Below, one piece after another: positions 16,217 to 25,380 of a DNA stretch of 64,000 nucleotides. The position numbers were made by a program, and so were the translations under genes. The notes below the pieces were generated by a model. That model was not told the DNA's origin, searched no databases, and was given only the letters and a program-made list of their open reading frames with translations. Each line of letters begins with the position of its first letter. Position 1 is the stretch's first letter. This DNA is from Streptomyces sp. NBC_00083 (GTDB lineage Bacteria; Actinomycetota; Actinomycetes; Streptomycetales; Streptomycetaceae), in contig NZ_JAPELY010000003.1 of NCBI RefSeq assembly GCF_026343295.1, positions 744,001-808,000 of the forward strand, read 5' to 3'.

Positions 16217-16951
16217 ATGGACGAGCCCCGTACCAATCCGCTGCTGTACCGCCCGGACGGAGAACCCGTGCGGGTCCTCGTCGTCGACGACGAGCCCGAC
16301 GTCACCGATGTGCTGGCCGGGGTCATGGGCGGCGAGGGGTGGCAGGTCCGCACCGCAGCCGACGGCGCGAGCGCCCTGGAGGCCGCCCGCGCGTTCCGCC
16401 CCGACGCGGTGGTCCTCGACTGGATGCTGCCCGATCTGGACGGGCTGCAGGTCCTGCGTGCGCTGCGGCGCGAGACGCCACACGTGTGCGTCCTGTTCCT
16501 CACCGCACGCGACGCCGTGGAGGACCGCATCGCCGGCATCACCGCGGGCGGCGACGACTACGTCACCAAGCCCTACAGCCTGGAGGAGGTCCTTGCGCGG
16601 CTGCGGGGGCTGCTGAGACGGGCCGGCATGACCGCGCAGGCGGGCACGGACCGGCTCACCGTGGGAGACCTCACGATGGACGAGGAGGCGCGCGAGGTCC
16701 GGCGGGCCGGGGTCGCGGTCGAGCTGTCCCGCACCGAGTTCGAGCTCCTGCGGTTCCTGATGCGCAACCCGCGCCGGGTGCTGTCCAAGGCCCAGATCCT
16801 CGACCGCGTCTGGGCCTACGACTTCGGCGGCCGTGCCCATGTCGTCGAGCTGTACATCAGCTACCTGCGCAAGAAGATCGACGCCGGCCGTACGCCGATG
16901 ATCCACACGGTGCGCGGCGTCGGCTACGTGCTCAAGCCGGACGCGCCGTGA
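16217..16951 (+). CDS. OmpR/PhoB-family response regulator
   Basis: A 244-residue two-domain regulator. The receiver domain is at about residues 18-130: the acidic pocket is VVDDEPD, the phosphorylated Asp is in VVLDWMLPDLDG, the conserved Thr is in LFLTARD, and the Lys is in YVTKPYS. The winged-helix DNA-binding domain is at about 145-242, ending in HTVRGVGYVLKP. ATG 16217 follows GAAGGAA. The histidine-kinase gene overlaps its stop codon. A TCAGAGG direct repeat in the promoter suggests autoregulation. The signal is unknown. Confidence 0.93.
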   Translation: MDEPRTNPLLYRPDGEPVRVLVVDDEPDVTDVLAGVMGGEGWQVRTAADGASALEAARAFRPDAVVLDWMLPDLDGLQVLRALRRETPHVCVLFLTARDAVEDRIAGITAGGDDYVTKPYSLEEVLARLRGLLRRAGMTAQAGTDRLTVGDLTMDEEAREVRRAGVAVELSRTEFELLRFLMRNPRRVLSKAQILDRVWAYDFGGRAHVVELYISYLRKKIDAGRTPMIHTVRGVGYVLKPDAP

Positions 16952-18405
16952 GACGCCCCCTGCCCCGCACGTTGCGCGGCCAGCTCACCGCCGGGCTCGT
17001 CGCCCTGCTCGCCCTCGCCTGCCTCGCCGTAGGCATCACCACGGCTCTCGCCCTGCGCGGCTTCCTGGTGGGGCGCCTCGACGAACAGCTCTCCGCCTCC
17101 GGCGGCCGGTTCGCCGCCAGCCTGGAACACGAGGCCGAGCCGGACGCGGACAACCGGCCCGACACCCGCGGTCAGGCCGAACGGACCTTCGGCGCACGCC
17201 TGTTGAACGGCGCAACCACTCAGGCCGCCGTGGTCCACGAGGCCACCGTGCGCACGGTCCAGCTCACCCCGGCGGACCGCCGGGCCCTCGCGGGCGTCCC
17301 CATGGACGGCAGCGGACACGGCATCCGCCTCTCCGCCCTGGGCGCGTACCGGGTCACGGCGGTCGAGGGCGACGACCAGGACGTCATGATCACCGGCCTG
17401 CCCCTGCACCCCGTCGAAGAGACCGTGCACCGCCTCGAAGCGGTCGAAGCCGCGCTGTTCGGCGCGGCCCTCCTGGTCACCGGTGTCGCGGGCGCCCTGT
17501 GGGTGCGCATCTCGCTGCGCCCGCTGCAAAAGGTCACCGAACGGGCGGCGGAGGTGGCCGGGCTCCCGCTGGCCAGCGGTGAGATCGCCATGCCCGGCCC
17601 CCTTCCCGACACCGATCCCCGTACCGAGGTCGGACGGCTCGGCTCCGCCCTCAACCACATGCTGGGCCACGTCGAGGACGCCCTCACCCGCCGCCACACC
17701 AGTGAGGAACGGCTCCGCCACTTCGCCGCCGACGCCAGCCACGAACTGCGCACCCCCGTGGCCAACATCCGGGGCCACGCCGAACTCGCCCTGCGCCACC
17801 GCGGCGCGGTCCCCGCCGAGGTCCGGCACGCCCTGGAACGCATCGGCAGCGAATCGCGGCGCATGACCCGGCTCGTCGACGACCTGCTCCTCCTGGCGCG
17901 TCTGGACGCGGGGCGCCCCCTCGAACACGAGCCGCTCGACCTGACCCTGCTGATCCTCGACGCGGCGGACGACGCGCGTGCGGCGGGCCCCGGACACCGC
18001 TGGCTCCTGGACCTTCCCGAAGAGCCGGTCACCGTCACCGGCGACGCCCACCGCCTCCAGCAGGCCATCGGCAACCTCCTGGCCAACGCCCGCACCCACA
18101 CCCCGCCCGGCACCGATGTGACCGTCACCCTCACCGGCGGTGAGAACGAGGTGCGGGTGGACGTGGACGACAACGGGCCGGGCATCCCCGAAGATCTCCT
18201 GCCGGAGGTGTTCGGCCGCTTCGTCCGCGCCGACCACGCCCGCTCCCGCAGCACCGGGAGCACCGGCCTCGGGCTCGCCATCGTCCATGCCGTGGTCGCC
18301 GCCCACGGCGGGACCGCCTCCGTCACCAGCGTCCCGGGGCACACCACCTTCCGGATCACGCTCCCCGGCCGAGCGTCGACAGGAGGATCGTCTACAGTGC
18401 TGTAG
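16948..18405 (+). CDS. Membrane sensor histidine kinase
   Basis: A 485-residue partner of the preceding response regulator. The first membrane segment is at about residues 12-35, a sensor region of ~110 residues lies outside the membrane, and the second membrane segment is at about 165-190 (AALFGAALLVTGVAGALWV). A HAMP linker leads to the dimerisation domain with the phospho-accepting His in ASHELRTP. The ATP-binding domain has NLLANA, DNGPGIP and GSTGLGLAIV. GTG 16948 overlaps the regulator stop codon (GTGA), so the two are translationally coupled. The sensor region has no recognised ligand motif. Confidence 0.93.
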   Translation: MRRPLPRTLRGQLTAGLVALLALACLAVGITTALALRGFLVGRLDEQLSASGGRFAASLEHEAEPDADNRPDTRGQAERTFGARLLNGATTQAAVVHEATVRTVQLTPADRRALAGVPMDGSGHGIRLSALGAYRVTAVEGDDQDVMITGLPLHPVEETVHRLEAVEAALFGAALLVTGVAGALWVRISLRPLQKVTERAAEVAGLPLASGEIAMPGPLPDTDPRTEVGRLGSALNHMLGHVEDALTRRHTSEERLRHFAADASHELRTPVANIRGHAELALRHRGAVPAEVRHALERIGSESRRMTRLVDDLLLLARLDAGRPLEHEPLDLTLLILDAADDARAAGPGHRWLLDLPEEPVTVTGDAHRLQQAIGNLLANARTHTPPGTDVTVTLTGGENEVRVDVDDNGPGIPEDLLPEVFGRFVRADHARSRSTGSTGLGLAIVHAVVAAHGGTASVTSVPGHTTFRITLPGRASTGGSSTVL

Positions 18406-18513
18406 ACATTGGCTCGGGGGGCCAGCCGTCCCGGGGTACCCGGACGCCGACGTCCACCCGCACGCCAGCATCGGCGGTACGGCGCCCTTCCGGCGCCGGG
18501 AGGGCGGACGTAC

Positions 18514-19365
18514 ATGACCGGGGCGGACAGCAGGACAGTGACACGGCGGAGTCCGGACGTGCCACAGCAGGGTACGCACCGCGCCCGGCCAGGAGCGGCT
18601 CTCTCGAAGGTTCCCGAGGTCACCGCCCTGTTCTGGACGGTGAAGATCCTCACGACCGGTATGGGGGAGACGGCGTCCGACTTCCTGGCCCGGGTCCTCG
18701 GCCCGGTCCCGGCCGGCTGCCTCGGACTGGCCGGCCTGGCGTCGCTGCTGGTCCTGCAATTCCGTTCGGCGCGCTACCGGCCGTGGCTCTATTGGTCGGC
18801 GATCGTCATGGTCAGCGTGTTCGGCACGATGGCAGCGGACGTCGTGCACGTCGTCGTCGGCATCCCGTACGCGGTGTCAGCCGTGGGCTTCGCCCTCGCC
18901 CTGGCCGCCGTCCTGACCTTCTGGTACGCCTGTGAGCGGACGCTGTCCATCCACAGCATCCACACCACCCGCCGGGAGGCGTTCTACTGGGCGACGGTGC
19001 TCATCACCTTCGCCCTGGGCACCGCGGTGGGCGACCTCACGGCCGGGACCCTGAAGCTGGGCTACCTGCCCTCGGGGTTCCTTTTCGCCGCCCTGATCGT
19101 GCTGCCCGTGCTGGGCCGCCGCTTCCTCGGGCTGAACGCGGTGGCCGCGTTCTGGGCCTCGTACATCCTCACCCGGCCGCTCGGCGCCTCCTTCGCGGAC
19201 TGGATGGGAGTCCCCGTCACGCGCGGCGGGCTCGGCTGGGGGACCGGGCCGGTCACCCTCGCCCTGCTGGTCCCGATCGCCGCGCTCATCGGATACCTCC
19301 AGGTGAGCCGCGCCGACACCCCCGTGTCGCCGGTCTCGCCGGTGCCCGCCGGACGGGCCGGCTGA
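18514..19365 (+). CDS. COG4705-type integral membrane protein
   Basis: A 283-residue membrane protein with about eight hydrophobic segments. Family features are the N-terminal KVPEVTALFWTVKILTTGMGET and FYWATVLITFALGTAVGDL, which look like two internal copies (TGMGETASDF versus LGTAVGDLTA) of a repeated half. Proteins of this kind are usually near two-component systems or metal/stress genes; the molecular role is not known. It starts 108 bp after the histidine kinase on the same strand and may be in the same regulon. ATG 18514 follows GGGAGGG. Confidence 0.8.
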   Translation: MTGADSRTVTRRSPDVPQQGTHRARPGAALSKVPEVTALFWTVKILTTGMGETASDFLARVLGPVPAGCLGLAGLASLLVLQFRSARYRPWLYWSAIVMVSVFGTMAADVVHVVVGIPYAVSAVGFALALAAVLTFWYACERTLSIHSIHTTRREAFYWATVLITFALGTAVGDLTAGTLKLGYLPSGFLFAALIVLPVLGRRFLGLNAVAAFWASYILTRPLGASFADWMGVPVTRGGLGWGTGPVTLALLVPIAALIGYLQVSRADTPVSPVSPVPAGRAG

Positions 19366-19700
19366 GCCACCCGGGACCGGCGGCCGGGGCGTCGCCGCGG
19401 GGATGCCGCCCCGGCCCGGGGCGGCGGGAGCGCGCGGACGCTTTCAGCACCCCGCGCCCACCGGATCCGTCGCCGGATGTGCCCGCGTACCACCTTGCCC
19501 GGCAAGTGAGTTCGCGCGCCCCCCGGGCCCTTGCGTACACCTTCCGCCACGGAGCAGACGCATCAGTGGCACGGGCAGCCGAGACGTGTGACAGCACGGG
19601 ATGCGACCCGCCCATGGAGCCCCGCCGCGCGGGCGGGCTCCTCGGGCGGACCCCGCACAGAGCTCCCCGGAGGAACGCAAGGACAGAGAGGACTTCCCCC
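19366..19700. other. Intergenic region with terminator hairpin
   Basis: This 335-bp gap has a strong hairpin near its left end and a short leader near its right end. In between I see no convincing reading frame. An in-frame extension of the next gene to 19479 is possible but has poor codon bias and no homology-like start. Confidence 0.5.
19405..19425 (+). terminator. Stem-loop terminator after COG4705-type gene
   Basis: GCCGCCCCG (19405-19413) and CGGGGCGGC (19417-19425) are perfect complements around a GCC loop, 40 bp after the stop codon. Confidence 0.6.
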
Positions 19701-21503
19701 ATGGACGAGCGGACCGCCCCGGGCCGACCCACGGCGACGGAGCCGGACGACGACCTGACATCTCTGCCCACCGAGGGCAACCTGGCGCTCGTCGAGGGCC
19801 TGCGCGCCCTCGGCGTGCGGATGTACGCCGGTGTGAACGGCGGCGGAATCCTGAACGTCACCAAGCACCTGGCCCCCTACCGGCCGCCGGGTACGGACCG
19901 CCCTGCCGCCGACGGCGGACCGAGCCTCTTCACGGTGGGCGAGTACACCGCCGGTTTCACCCCGCTCGGCCACTTCCTGGCGACGGGCGAAGTGAGCGCC
20001 TGCGTCACCACGACGGGAGCCGCGACGAAGCTCGCGGCCAGCGGCATGTCGGATGCCGTCTACCACTCCATCCCCGCCGTGTACGTGGTCGCCCTCAACC
20101 CGACGAGCAGTGCCGGACTCGCACCGCTCCAGGACGTCGCGCGGACCGGGACGAACATCGTCGGTCAACTGCGCGCCGAATTCGGCGAGTCGCTGCTGGT
20201 CCTGGAGGAACCCGGTGACCTCGCCCCTGTCCTGCGAAGGACGGCCGAGCTGCTCGCCGAGTCCCGGCCCGTGGTCATCGCCTTCCGTCCCGACGCCCTC
20301 AGTGCGGAAGTACCCGCACCCCGCGCCGCCTTACGAGCGGCGCGCCCCGTACCGGAGCGGCCCGTCGAAGGGCTGGACGCCGTCGCGGCGGACTTCCGCT
20401 CCACCGTCAGGGGCAAACGGGTCGTCCTCCTCGCGACCGACGAGGCCGCGCGCGACAGCGGGCTGCCCCACCTGACCGGCCGTTTGTCGGAGGCACTCGG
20501 CGCACCGACACTCTGGACGGTCAACGGCGCCGCTGCCGTGGCCGCCGACGATCCGTACGGCAGGGGACACATCGGCTTCGGCGGCAACGACAGGGCGCGG
20601 GAACTGTGGGACTCCCTCGGCCCCGACGACATCCTGGTGACGCTCGGGTTCGAGCCGGGCGAGTACATCCTCAACCTTGCCGACGTGCCCGCCGGAACCG
20701 TCTACCACCTCACCGACCTGGAGCAGCCGTACGGCAGCCGGGACGGGTCCTTCGCGCACCGCTGCGCAGGCCGGTACGTACGCGTCAAGGCGCCGCTGCG
20801 GGCCGGGATCGCGGCCCTGCTGGCATCGGGAGCCGCGCCCGCCAGGCAGCCGGTTCTCGACGGGCCGCTCAACCGGGATCCCTACCCGCCCAACACACGG
20901 CAGGGCAGCGTCGATCTAGCTGCCCTGCTGGAGGGCATGCACCGGCGCTGGCGGAAACCGACCCTGCTGTTCGACGACGTCTGCCTGGCCTACAAGGACC
21001 GCCAGTTCGTCACCCAGCGCTCGCATCCCGGCCTGCGCGCCTACTCCGCCTACCAGGGATCCGCGATGGGGGGAGCCTTCGGACTGGCGGTCGGAGCCAA
21101 GCTCGCCGACCCGCGCCTGCCCGTGTTCTGCCTCTCCGGAGACGGCTGCTACCGGCTGTACGCGGGGACGATGCCCGAGTGCGCGGAGCTGGGCATCCGC
21201 CTGTTCCTCCTCAACAACGGTTCGTACGCGATGGTCGACCAGGTCCTCGACCGGACGGACACCGAGCTGGCGGACGAGCGCCACCACGGACGGCTGGCCC
21301 CGTGCGACTTCGTGGCGGCGGCCGAGGCGCACGGCTGGCAGGCGCGGCGGATGCGCCCCGACCTCGCCGACCTCGACGACGTCATGGACGCCTGCTACCG
21401 CCCCGGCACCCCCTCGTTGCTGGTGGAGGTCCCCGTAGACCCGGACCAGGTGCTCGGGTCGAACCCGCGCATCGACAACCTGGGCGACGACTCCTCGTCG
21501 TAA
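19701..21503 (+). CDS. Thiamine-diphosphate-dependent enzyme (acetolactate synthase/decarboxylase superfamily)
   Basis: A 600-residue ThDP enzyme with three domains. In the N-terminal PYR domain the catalytic Glu lies in TVGEYTAGF, followed by ACVTTTGAA and IPAVYVVALNP. A middle domain (about 200-390) would bind a nucleotide or be vestigial. The C-terminal PP domain has the ThDP/Mg motif GDGCYRLY ... FLLNNGSY. Such enzymes decarboxylate or carboligate 2-keto acids. It does not look like housekeeping acetolactate synthase: the start region MYAGVNGGGILNVTKHL and the LDRTDTELADERHHGR loop are unusual. ATG 19701 has AGAGAGGA upstream. It is followed by an oxidase that could supply the keto acid. 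Confidence 0.85.
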   Translation: MDERTAPGRPTATEPDDDLTSLPTEGNLALVEGLRALGVRMYAGVNGGGILNVTKHLAPYRPPGTDRPAADGGPSLFTVGEYTAGFTPLGHFLATGEVSACVTTTGAATKLAASGMSDAVYHSIPAVYVVALNPTSSAGLAPLQDVARTGTNIVGQLRAEFGESLLVLEEPGDLAPVLRRTAELLAESRPVVIAFRPDALSAEVPAPRAALRAARPVPERPVEGLDAVAADFRSTVRGKRVVLLATDEAARDSGLPHLTGRLSEALGAPTLWTVNGAAAVAADDPYGRGHIGFGGNDRARELWDSLGPDDILVTLGFEPGEYILNLADVPAGTVYHLTDLEQPYGSRDGSFAHRCAGRYVRVKAPLRAGIAALLASGAAPARQPVLDGPLNRDPYPPNTRQGSVDLAALLEGMHRRWRKPTLLFDDVCLAYKDRQFVTQRSHPGLRAYSAYQGSAMGGAFGLAVGAKLADPRLPVFCLSGDGCYRLYAGTMPECAELGIRLFLLNNGSYAMVDQVLDRTDTELADERHHGRLAPCDFVAAAEAHGWQARRMRPDLADLDDVMDACYRPGTPSLLVEVPVDPDQVLGSNPRIDNLGDDSSS

Positions 21504-21604
21504 CGCCCGTCGCCGGTGCCATGCCCCAGGCCGGCGCACCCACAGGCCCGCCTCCCCGGCCTCCACGTCCACGAGAAGGACCCCACGGCATCGGAGCCCC
21601 CCCC

Positions 21605-23353
21605 ATGACGCCACCTGCCGAAGCCCCGCTCCTCGACCCCGCACTGCCTGCCTGCGACCTCCAGGCCGACTTCCCCTTCGACTACGCCCGTTACCTCGCG
21701 TCGGGCGCCCCCATGGGCCGGCTGCCCGGCCACCGCGCGGGGGCCCGCGTCGCGGTCATCGGCTGCGGCGGCGCGGGGCTCACCGCGGCGTACGAACTGA
21801 TGCGCGCGGGATGCCGTCCCGTGCTCTACGAAGCCGAACGCGACCCGGCGGGCCCCGGCGGGGTGCGGCTCGGCGGGCGCATGTACTCGGTACGCCTGGA
21901 CCGGGCCGACAGCGCGGTCGCCGAACTGGGCTGTATGCGGTTCCCGGAGTCCGCCCGGCTGCTGCGCCACTACGCCGCCGAGTTCGGCCTGCGCTGGCGG
22001 CCCAGCCGGGACAACTACACCCCGCACACCCCGTCGACCGTGCTGGAGGTGGACGGCCGGCGCTACCGGGCCAGGCGGCTCGGCGATCTCTACCCGCAGA
22101 ACCCGGAGATGGCGGCGGCCCACCGCGGCTGGCTGGCGGCGCTGCACCGCGTCGGCGTCGACGACCTGCGCCGGGCCACCGCCGCGCGCGACCTCGGCGA
22201 ACTGCGGCGGCTGTGGGCGCGGATCGTCCAGCGGTACGAGACGTGGAGCTTCTACCGCTTCCTGCGCGACGAGGAGGGTGCGGGACTCAGCCACGGACAG
22301 GCGGCGCTGCTCGGCACCATGGGCATCGGCGCCGCCCAGTGGGACAGCTTCTTCGACCTGAGCATGCTGGAGATCCTGCGGCTTGTCCTCACCACCGAGG
22401 GCAGCCCCCTGTACTACCCGCAGGAGGGCATCTCCGCCCTCGCGGACGGCTTCTGGACCCGCCGCACCGACACCCGTGCCGCGGGCCCGCGCAGCCTGGC
22501 CGATCTGCACCACGGACGCCCGCGCCGCGCCGTCACCGCGCTGGAGGTCCCCGACGACCCCGCACGCGGGGTGTGCGTACACGACGAGGACGGCCGCGCG
22601 GAGTGGTACGCCGCAGCCGTGTTCACCCCGCAACTCCACCTGCTGCAGACGACGGTCGCCCTGCGCGGCGCCGACGGCGGCGGCTCCCCGTTCGGGCCGC
22701 GCCTGTGGCGGGCCGTACGGCGGCTCAGCTACTGGCAGTCGGCCAAGACCGCCCTGCTGACGGAGGAACCCTTCTGGCAGGGCACCACCATGGACGGGGT
22801 CACCCTCACCGACCGGCTTCCACGAGCCGCGTACACCGTCGACTACGGGCCGCCCCACGCCCCCGGAGGCCGCCGGGCGGTCCTCGAACTCAGCTACACC
22901 TGGGGCCAGGACGCCATGAAGGTGGCCGCCTCACCCCTGGAGGAGCGGCTGCGGCTCTTCCTGGACGATCTGGGCCGCATCCATCCCGACGTGGCCGGTG
23001 AACTGCGCCGGCAGGCCGACCGGGGCCGGGCGGTCACCATCTCCTGGGAGAACCAGCGCAACTTCCGTGGCCTCAGCCGCTTCTCGCGGCCAGGGGAGTA
23101 CACCTACCAGCGTGATCTGTTCAGCCACTTCATGAAGGACTTCTCGGGCACGGCGGCCGTCCCGGGAGAAGCACCGAACGCGCTCTTCCTGGCCGGTGAC
23201 GACACCGCCTGGTCCGCGGGGTGGCTCGACCACGCCCTCGCCTCCGGCATCAACGCGGCCTGGGGCGTCCTGCGCCTGCTCGGTGCGGACACCGACCCCG
23301 ACCGCCCGGGGCCGGGGGACATGTGGCTGTCCCAGTACGCCGCCGCCCCGTGA
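21605..23353 (+). CDS. Flavin-dependent L-amino acid/monoamine oxidase
   Basis: A 582-residue flavoprotein. The FAD Rossmann motif is VIGCGGAGLTAAYELMRAG (about residues 51-69). The AELGCMRFP block corresponds to the substrate-site loop of L-amino-acid oxidases and tryptophan 2-monooxygenases. The C-terminal FAD motif is AGDDTAWSAGWLDHALASG. The expected reaction is oxidation of an amino acid or amine to an imine or keto acid with H2O2, or oxidative decarboxylation to an amide. It lies 101 bp after the ThDP enzyme and 53 bp before an amidohydrolase, on the same strand, so it probably works in the same pathway. The substrate is unknown; the aromatic-rich insert YETWSFYRFLRDEEG would suit a bulky amino acid. 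Confidence 0.85.
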   Translation: MTPPAEAPLLDPALPACDLQADFPFDYARYLASGAPMGRLPGHRAGARVAVIGCGGAGLTAAYELMRAGCRPVLYEAERDPAGPGGVRLGGRMYSVRLDRADSAVAELGCMRFPESARLLRHYAAEFGLRWRPSRDNYTPHTPSTVLEVDGRRYRARRLGDLYPQNPEMAAAHRGWLAALHRVGVDDLRRATAARDLGELRRLWARIVQRYETWSFYRFLRDEEGAGLSHGQAALLGTMGIGAAQWDSFFDLSMLEILRLVLTTEGSPLYYPQEGISALADGFWTRRTDTRAAGPRSLADLHHGRPRRAVTALEVPDDPARGVCVHDEDGRAEWYAAAVFTPQLHLLQTTVALRGADGGGSPFGPRLWRAVRRLSYWQSAKTALLTEEPFWQGTTMDGVTLTDRLPRAAYTVDYGPPHAPGGRRAVLELSYTWGQDAMKVAASPLEERLRLFLDDLGRIHPDVAGELRRQADRGRAVTISWENQRNFRGLSRFSRPGEYTYQRDLFSHFMKDFSGTAAVPGEAPNALFLAGDDTAWSAGWLDHALASGINAAWGVLRLLGADTDPDRPGPGDMWLSQYAAAP

Positions 23354-23406
23354 CGGCACCGCGCCTCCCGCGCGTCGTCCCCCAGGGAAGAAAACGAGGC
23401 CGCCCC

Positions 23407-24729
23407 GTGTCCGAACCCCTGCTGCTCACCTCCGCCCGGCTCTGGGACGGCACGGCCGCCACCTCCCGGGCGCACACCGGAGTGCTGGTGGAGGGCGACC
23501 GCATCACCGCGGTCGACGCCCGCGCCCCCGGCCGCGGTACGCGCACCCTCGACCTGGGAAACCGCACCCTGCTCCCGGGCCTGATCGACGCCCATGTCCA
23601 CCTCAGCTCCGTCCCGCCCACCACGATCTCCGACGCCGTCAGCCTCCAAGTGCTCGCCTCGCTGCGCCCGTTGCGCCACCTGCTCGACGCCGGCTTCACC
23701 ACGGTGCGCGATCTGGGTGGCGCGCTGGAGGAGCCCCTGGTGATCCATCTGCGGGACGCCATCGAGGCACACCTGCTGAGCGGACCTCGGATCCGGTCGG
23801 CGCCGCACATCATCTCCTCGCGTTCCGGACACGGCGACCACTCCCCACAGGCACTGCCCAGCAACGCCCACGAGGTCGGCGCGGTGGCCGACGGCGTCGA
23901 CGAGGTGCGCCGCCGGGTGCGGATGGACGCCCGGCACGGCGCCGACTGGATCAAATTCGCGGCGACGGGCGGTCTCTCCAGCCCGAGCGACTCACCGGAG
24001 TGCCCCACCTACAGCCAGCAGGAGATGGACGCCCTCGTCGAGACGGCGAGCGACCTCGGACTGCCCTGCGCCACGCACGCGTTCTCCGACGAGGGCATCG
24101 ACCGCGCACTGCTCGCAGGGGTGCGTTCCATCGAACACGCCTGCCTCGCCTCGGCCGCCTGCCTCGCCCGCATAGGCCTCAGCGGAACCGTCCTCGTCCC
24201 GACGCTGTACGTCATCGAGAACCTCCTCGACCACCTTGACGACGAATCCTTCTGGGCGGCCCAGCAGGAGGACGTGCGCGCCAAGGTCGAGCGTCACGCA
24301 CCCACCCTGCGCGGCCACAGCCGTCGGGTCGCGGCCGCGGCCGCCGCCGGTGTGACGCTGGCCTTCGGCACGGACGCGGGGATGTTCCCGCACGCCGACA
24401 ACTGGCGGGAGTTCCGCTCCCTCACCCGCGCCGGTCTCTCCCCCGACGCGGCGCTCCGAGCGGCCACCAGCACGGCCGCCGACCTCCTGGGGCGCAAGGA
24501 TCTCGGCAGGATCGCGCCGGGCTGCACCGCCGACCTGATCGCGGTGCCCGAGGATCCGCTCCGCGACATCGAGGCTCTGTCGGCGGTCGACTTCGTGATG
24601 CGGGAGGGCGCGATCCACCGGTCGCCCGGGACCGCGCCCATCCGGCCGGACGACGCCTCCAGCAGCCAGGCACCGGCCCGAACGGGCTCAGCCGACGGAG
24701 CAGCCAAGAACCTCCGATGCGGCTCCTGA
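23407..24729 (+). CDS. Metal-dependent amidohydrolase
   Basis: A 440-residue amidohydrolase-superfamily enzyme of the imidazolonepropionase/prolidase-like branch. The metal ligands are DAHVHLS (about residues 61-67), a Lys in DWIKFAATGG that is probably carboxylated, THAFSDEGI, SIEHACL and the Asp in FGTDAGMFPH. The N- and C-terminal beta-sandwich halves are present (LLTSARLWDGT ... GRIAPGCTADLIAVPEDPL). Family members hydrolyse cyclic amides, dipeptide-like amides or carbamates. The GTG start follows the oxidase by 53 bp; the Ser/Ala-rich C-terminal tail of ~35 residues is extra. Its substrate is probably an amide made or consumed by the two upstream enzymes. Confidence 0.85.
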   Translation: MSEPLLLTSARLWDGTAATSRAHTGVLVEGDRITAVDARAPGRGTRTLDLGNRTLLPGLIDAHVHLSSVPPTTISDAVSLQVLASLRPLRHLLDAGFTTVRDLGGALEEPLVIHLRDAIEAHLLSGPRIRSAPHIISSRSGHGDHSPQALPSNAHEVGAVADGVDEVRRRVRMDARHGADWIKFAATGGLSSPSDSPECPTYSQQEMDALVETASDLGLPCATHAFSDEGIDRALLAGVRSIEHACLASAACLARIGLSGTVLVPTLYVIENLLDHLDDESFWAAQQEDVRAKVERHAPTLRGHSRRVAAAAAAGVTLAFGTDAGMFPHADNWREFRSLTRAGLSPDAALRAATSTAADLLGRKDLGRIAPGCTADLIAVPEDPLRDIEALSAVDFVMREGAIHRSPGTAPIRPDDASSSQAPARTGSADGAAKNLRCGS

Positions 24730-24828
24730 GGCGGTCCGCACCGGCGACCCTGCGTCACAACTCGGCAACACCCCGGCCCGCAGGGCGAGATGGGCGGTCT
24801 CATGGCTCCCTCACCACTTGGGGGACCC

Positions 24829-25365
24829 ATGAACCACACCCGCACCACCGCCCTTGTCGCGCTCGCCGCGACCGGCCTGCTCCTCGCCGGCTGCTCCAGC
24901 AGCGACCCGACACCGGCCAAGCCCGCCGACGCGGCCGACCCCGGAACCGGCAGCGCGACCGTCGCCGCAGGCAGGGCCGACGCCACCGAAGCCTTCGCCA
25001 CCATCGCGGGCAGCGTGAAGAGCGCCAAGCTGAGCGGCACCGTGACGGCCGAGAACGACGGCAATCACCTGCTCGGCAGGCCCGGCCAGTACACGTCGAA
25101 GATCACGTTCACCGACCGTCGCATCAAGTCCGCCGACACACAGGGCCTTGAGCCCGGCGACGTCGGATACGGCGGCTCCGTCGAGACCTTCGCCAACCCC
25201 GACGACGCGGCGACCCGCGCCACGTACATCCAGGCCGTTACCAAGAACATCCCGGCCCTGATCGAATACGACTTCGTCCACGGCACCAACGTCATCCGCG
25301 TCAGCCACTTCCTCACTCCCGTGCAGGCCAAGGAGTACGACGCCGCCGGCGGCACCCTCCGCTAG
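24829..25365 (+). CDS. Small secreted lipoprotein
   Basis: A 178-residue lipoprotein. The signal peptide with lipobox LLLAGC ends at about residue 20, so the mature protein is anchored at the outer face of the membrane. The domain resembles the small actinobacterial lipoproteins that track a single variable field (GYGGSVETFANPDDAATRATYIQAV), but I know of no biochemical function. ATG 24829 is chosen because it puts the signal peptide at the very N-terminus. It follows the amidohydrolase by 100 bp and may be expressed with it. It converges on the PNPOx gene. Confidence 0.78.
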   Translation: MNHTRTTALVALAATGLLLAGCSSSDPTPAKPADAADPGTGSATVAAGRADATEAFATIAGSVKSAKLSGTVTAENDGNHLLGRPGQYTSKITFTDRRIKSADTQGLEPGDVGYGGSVETFANPDDAATRATYIQAVTKNIPALIEYDFVHGTNVIRVSHFLTPVQAKEYDAAGGTLR

Positions 25366-25380
25366 ACACGACCGCCCCTC

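Noticed and set aside
19479..19700. Longer start for the ThDP enzyme
   Set aside because: The added 74 residues have poor codon bias and no homology-like features, while ATG 19701 has a good ribosome site.
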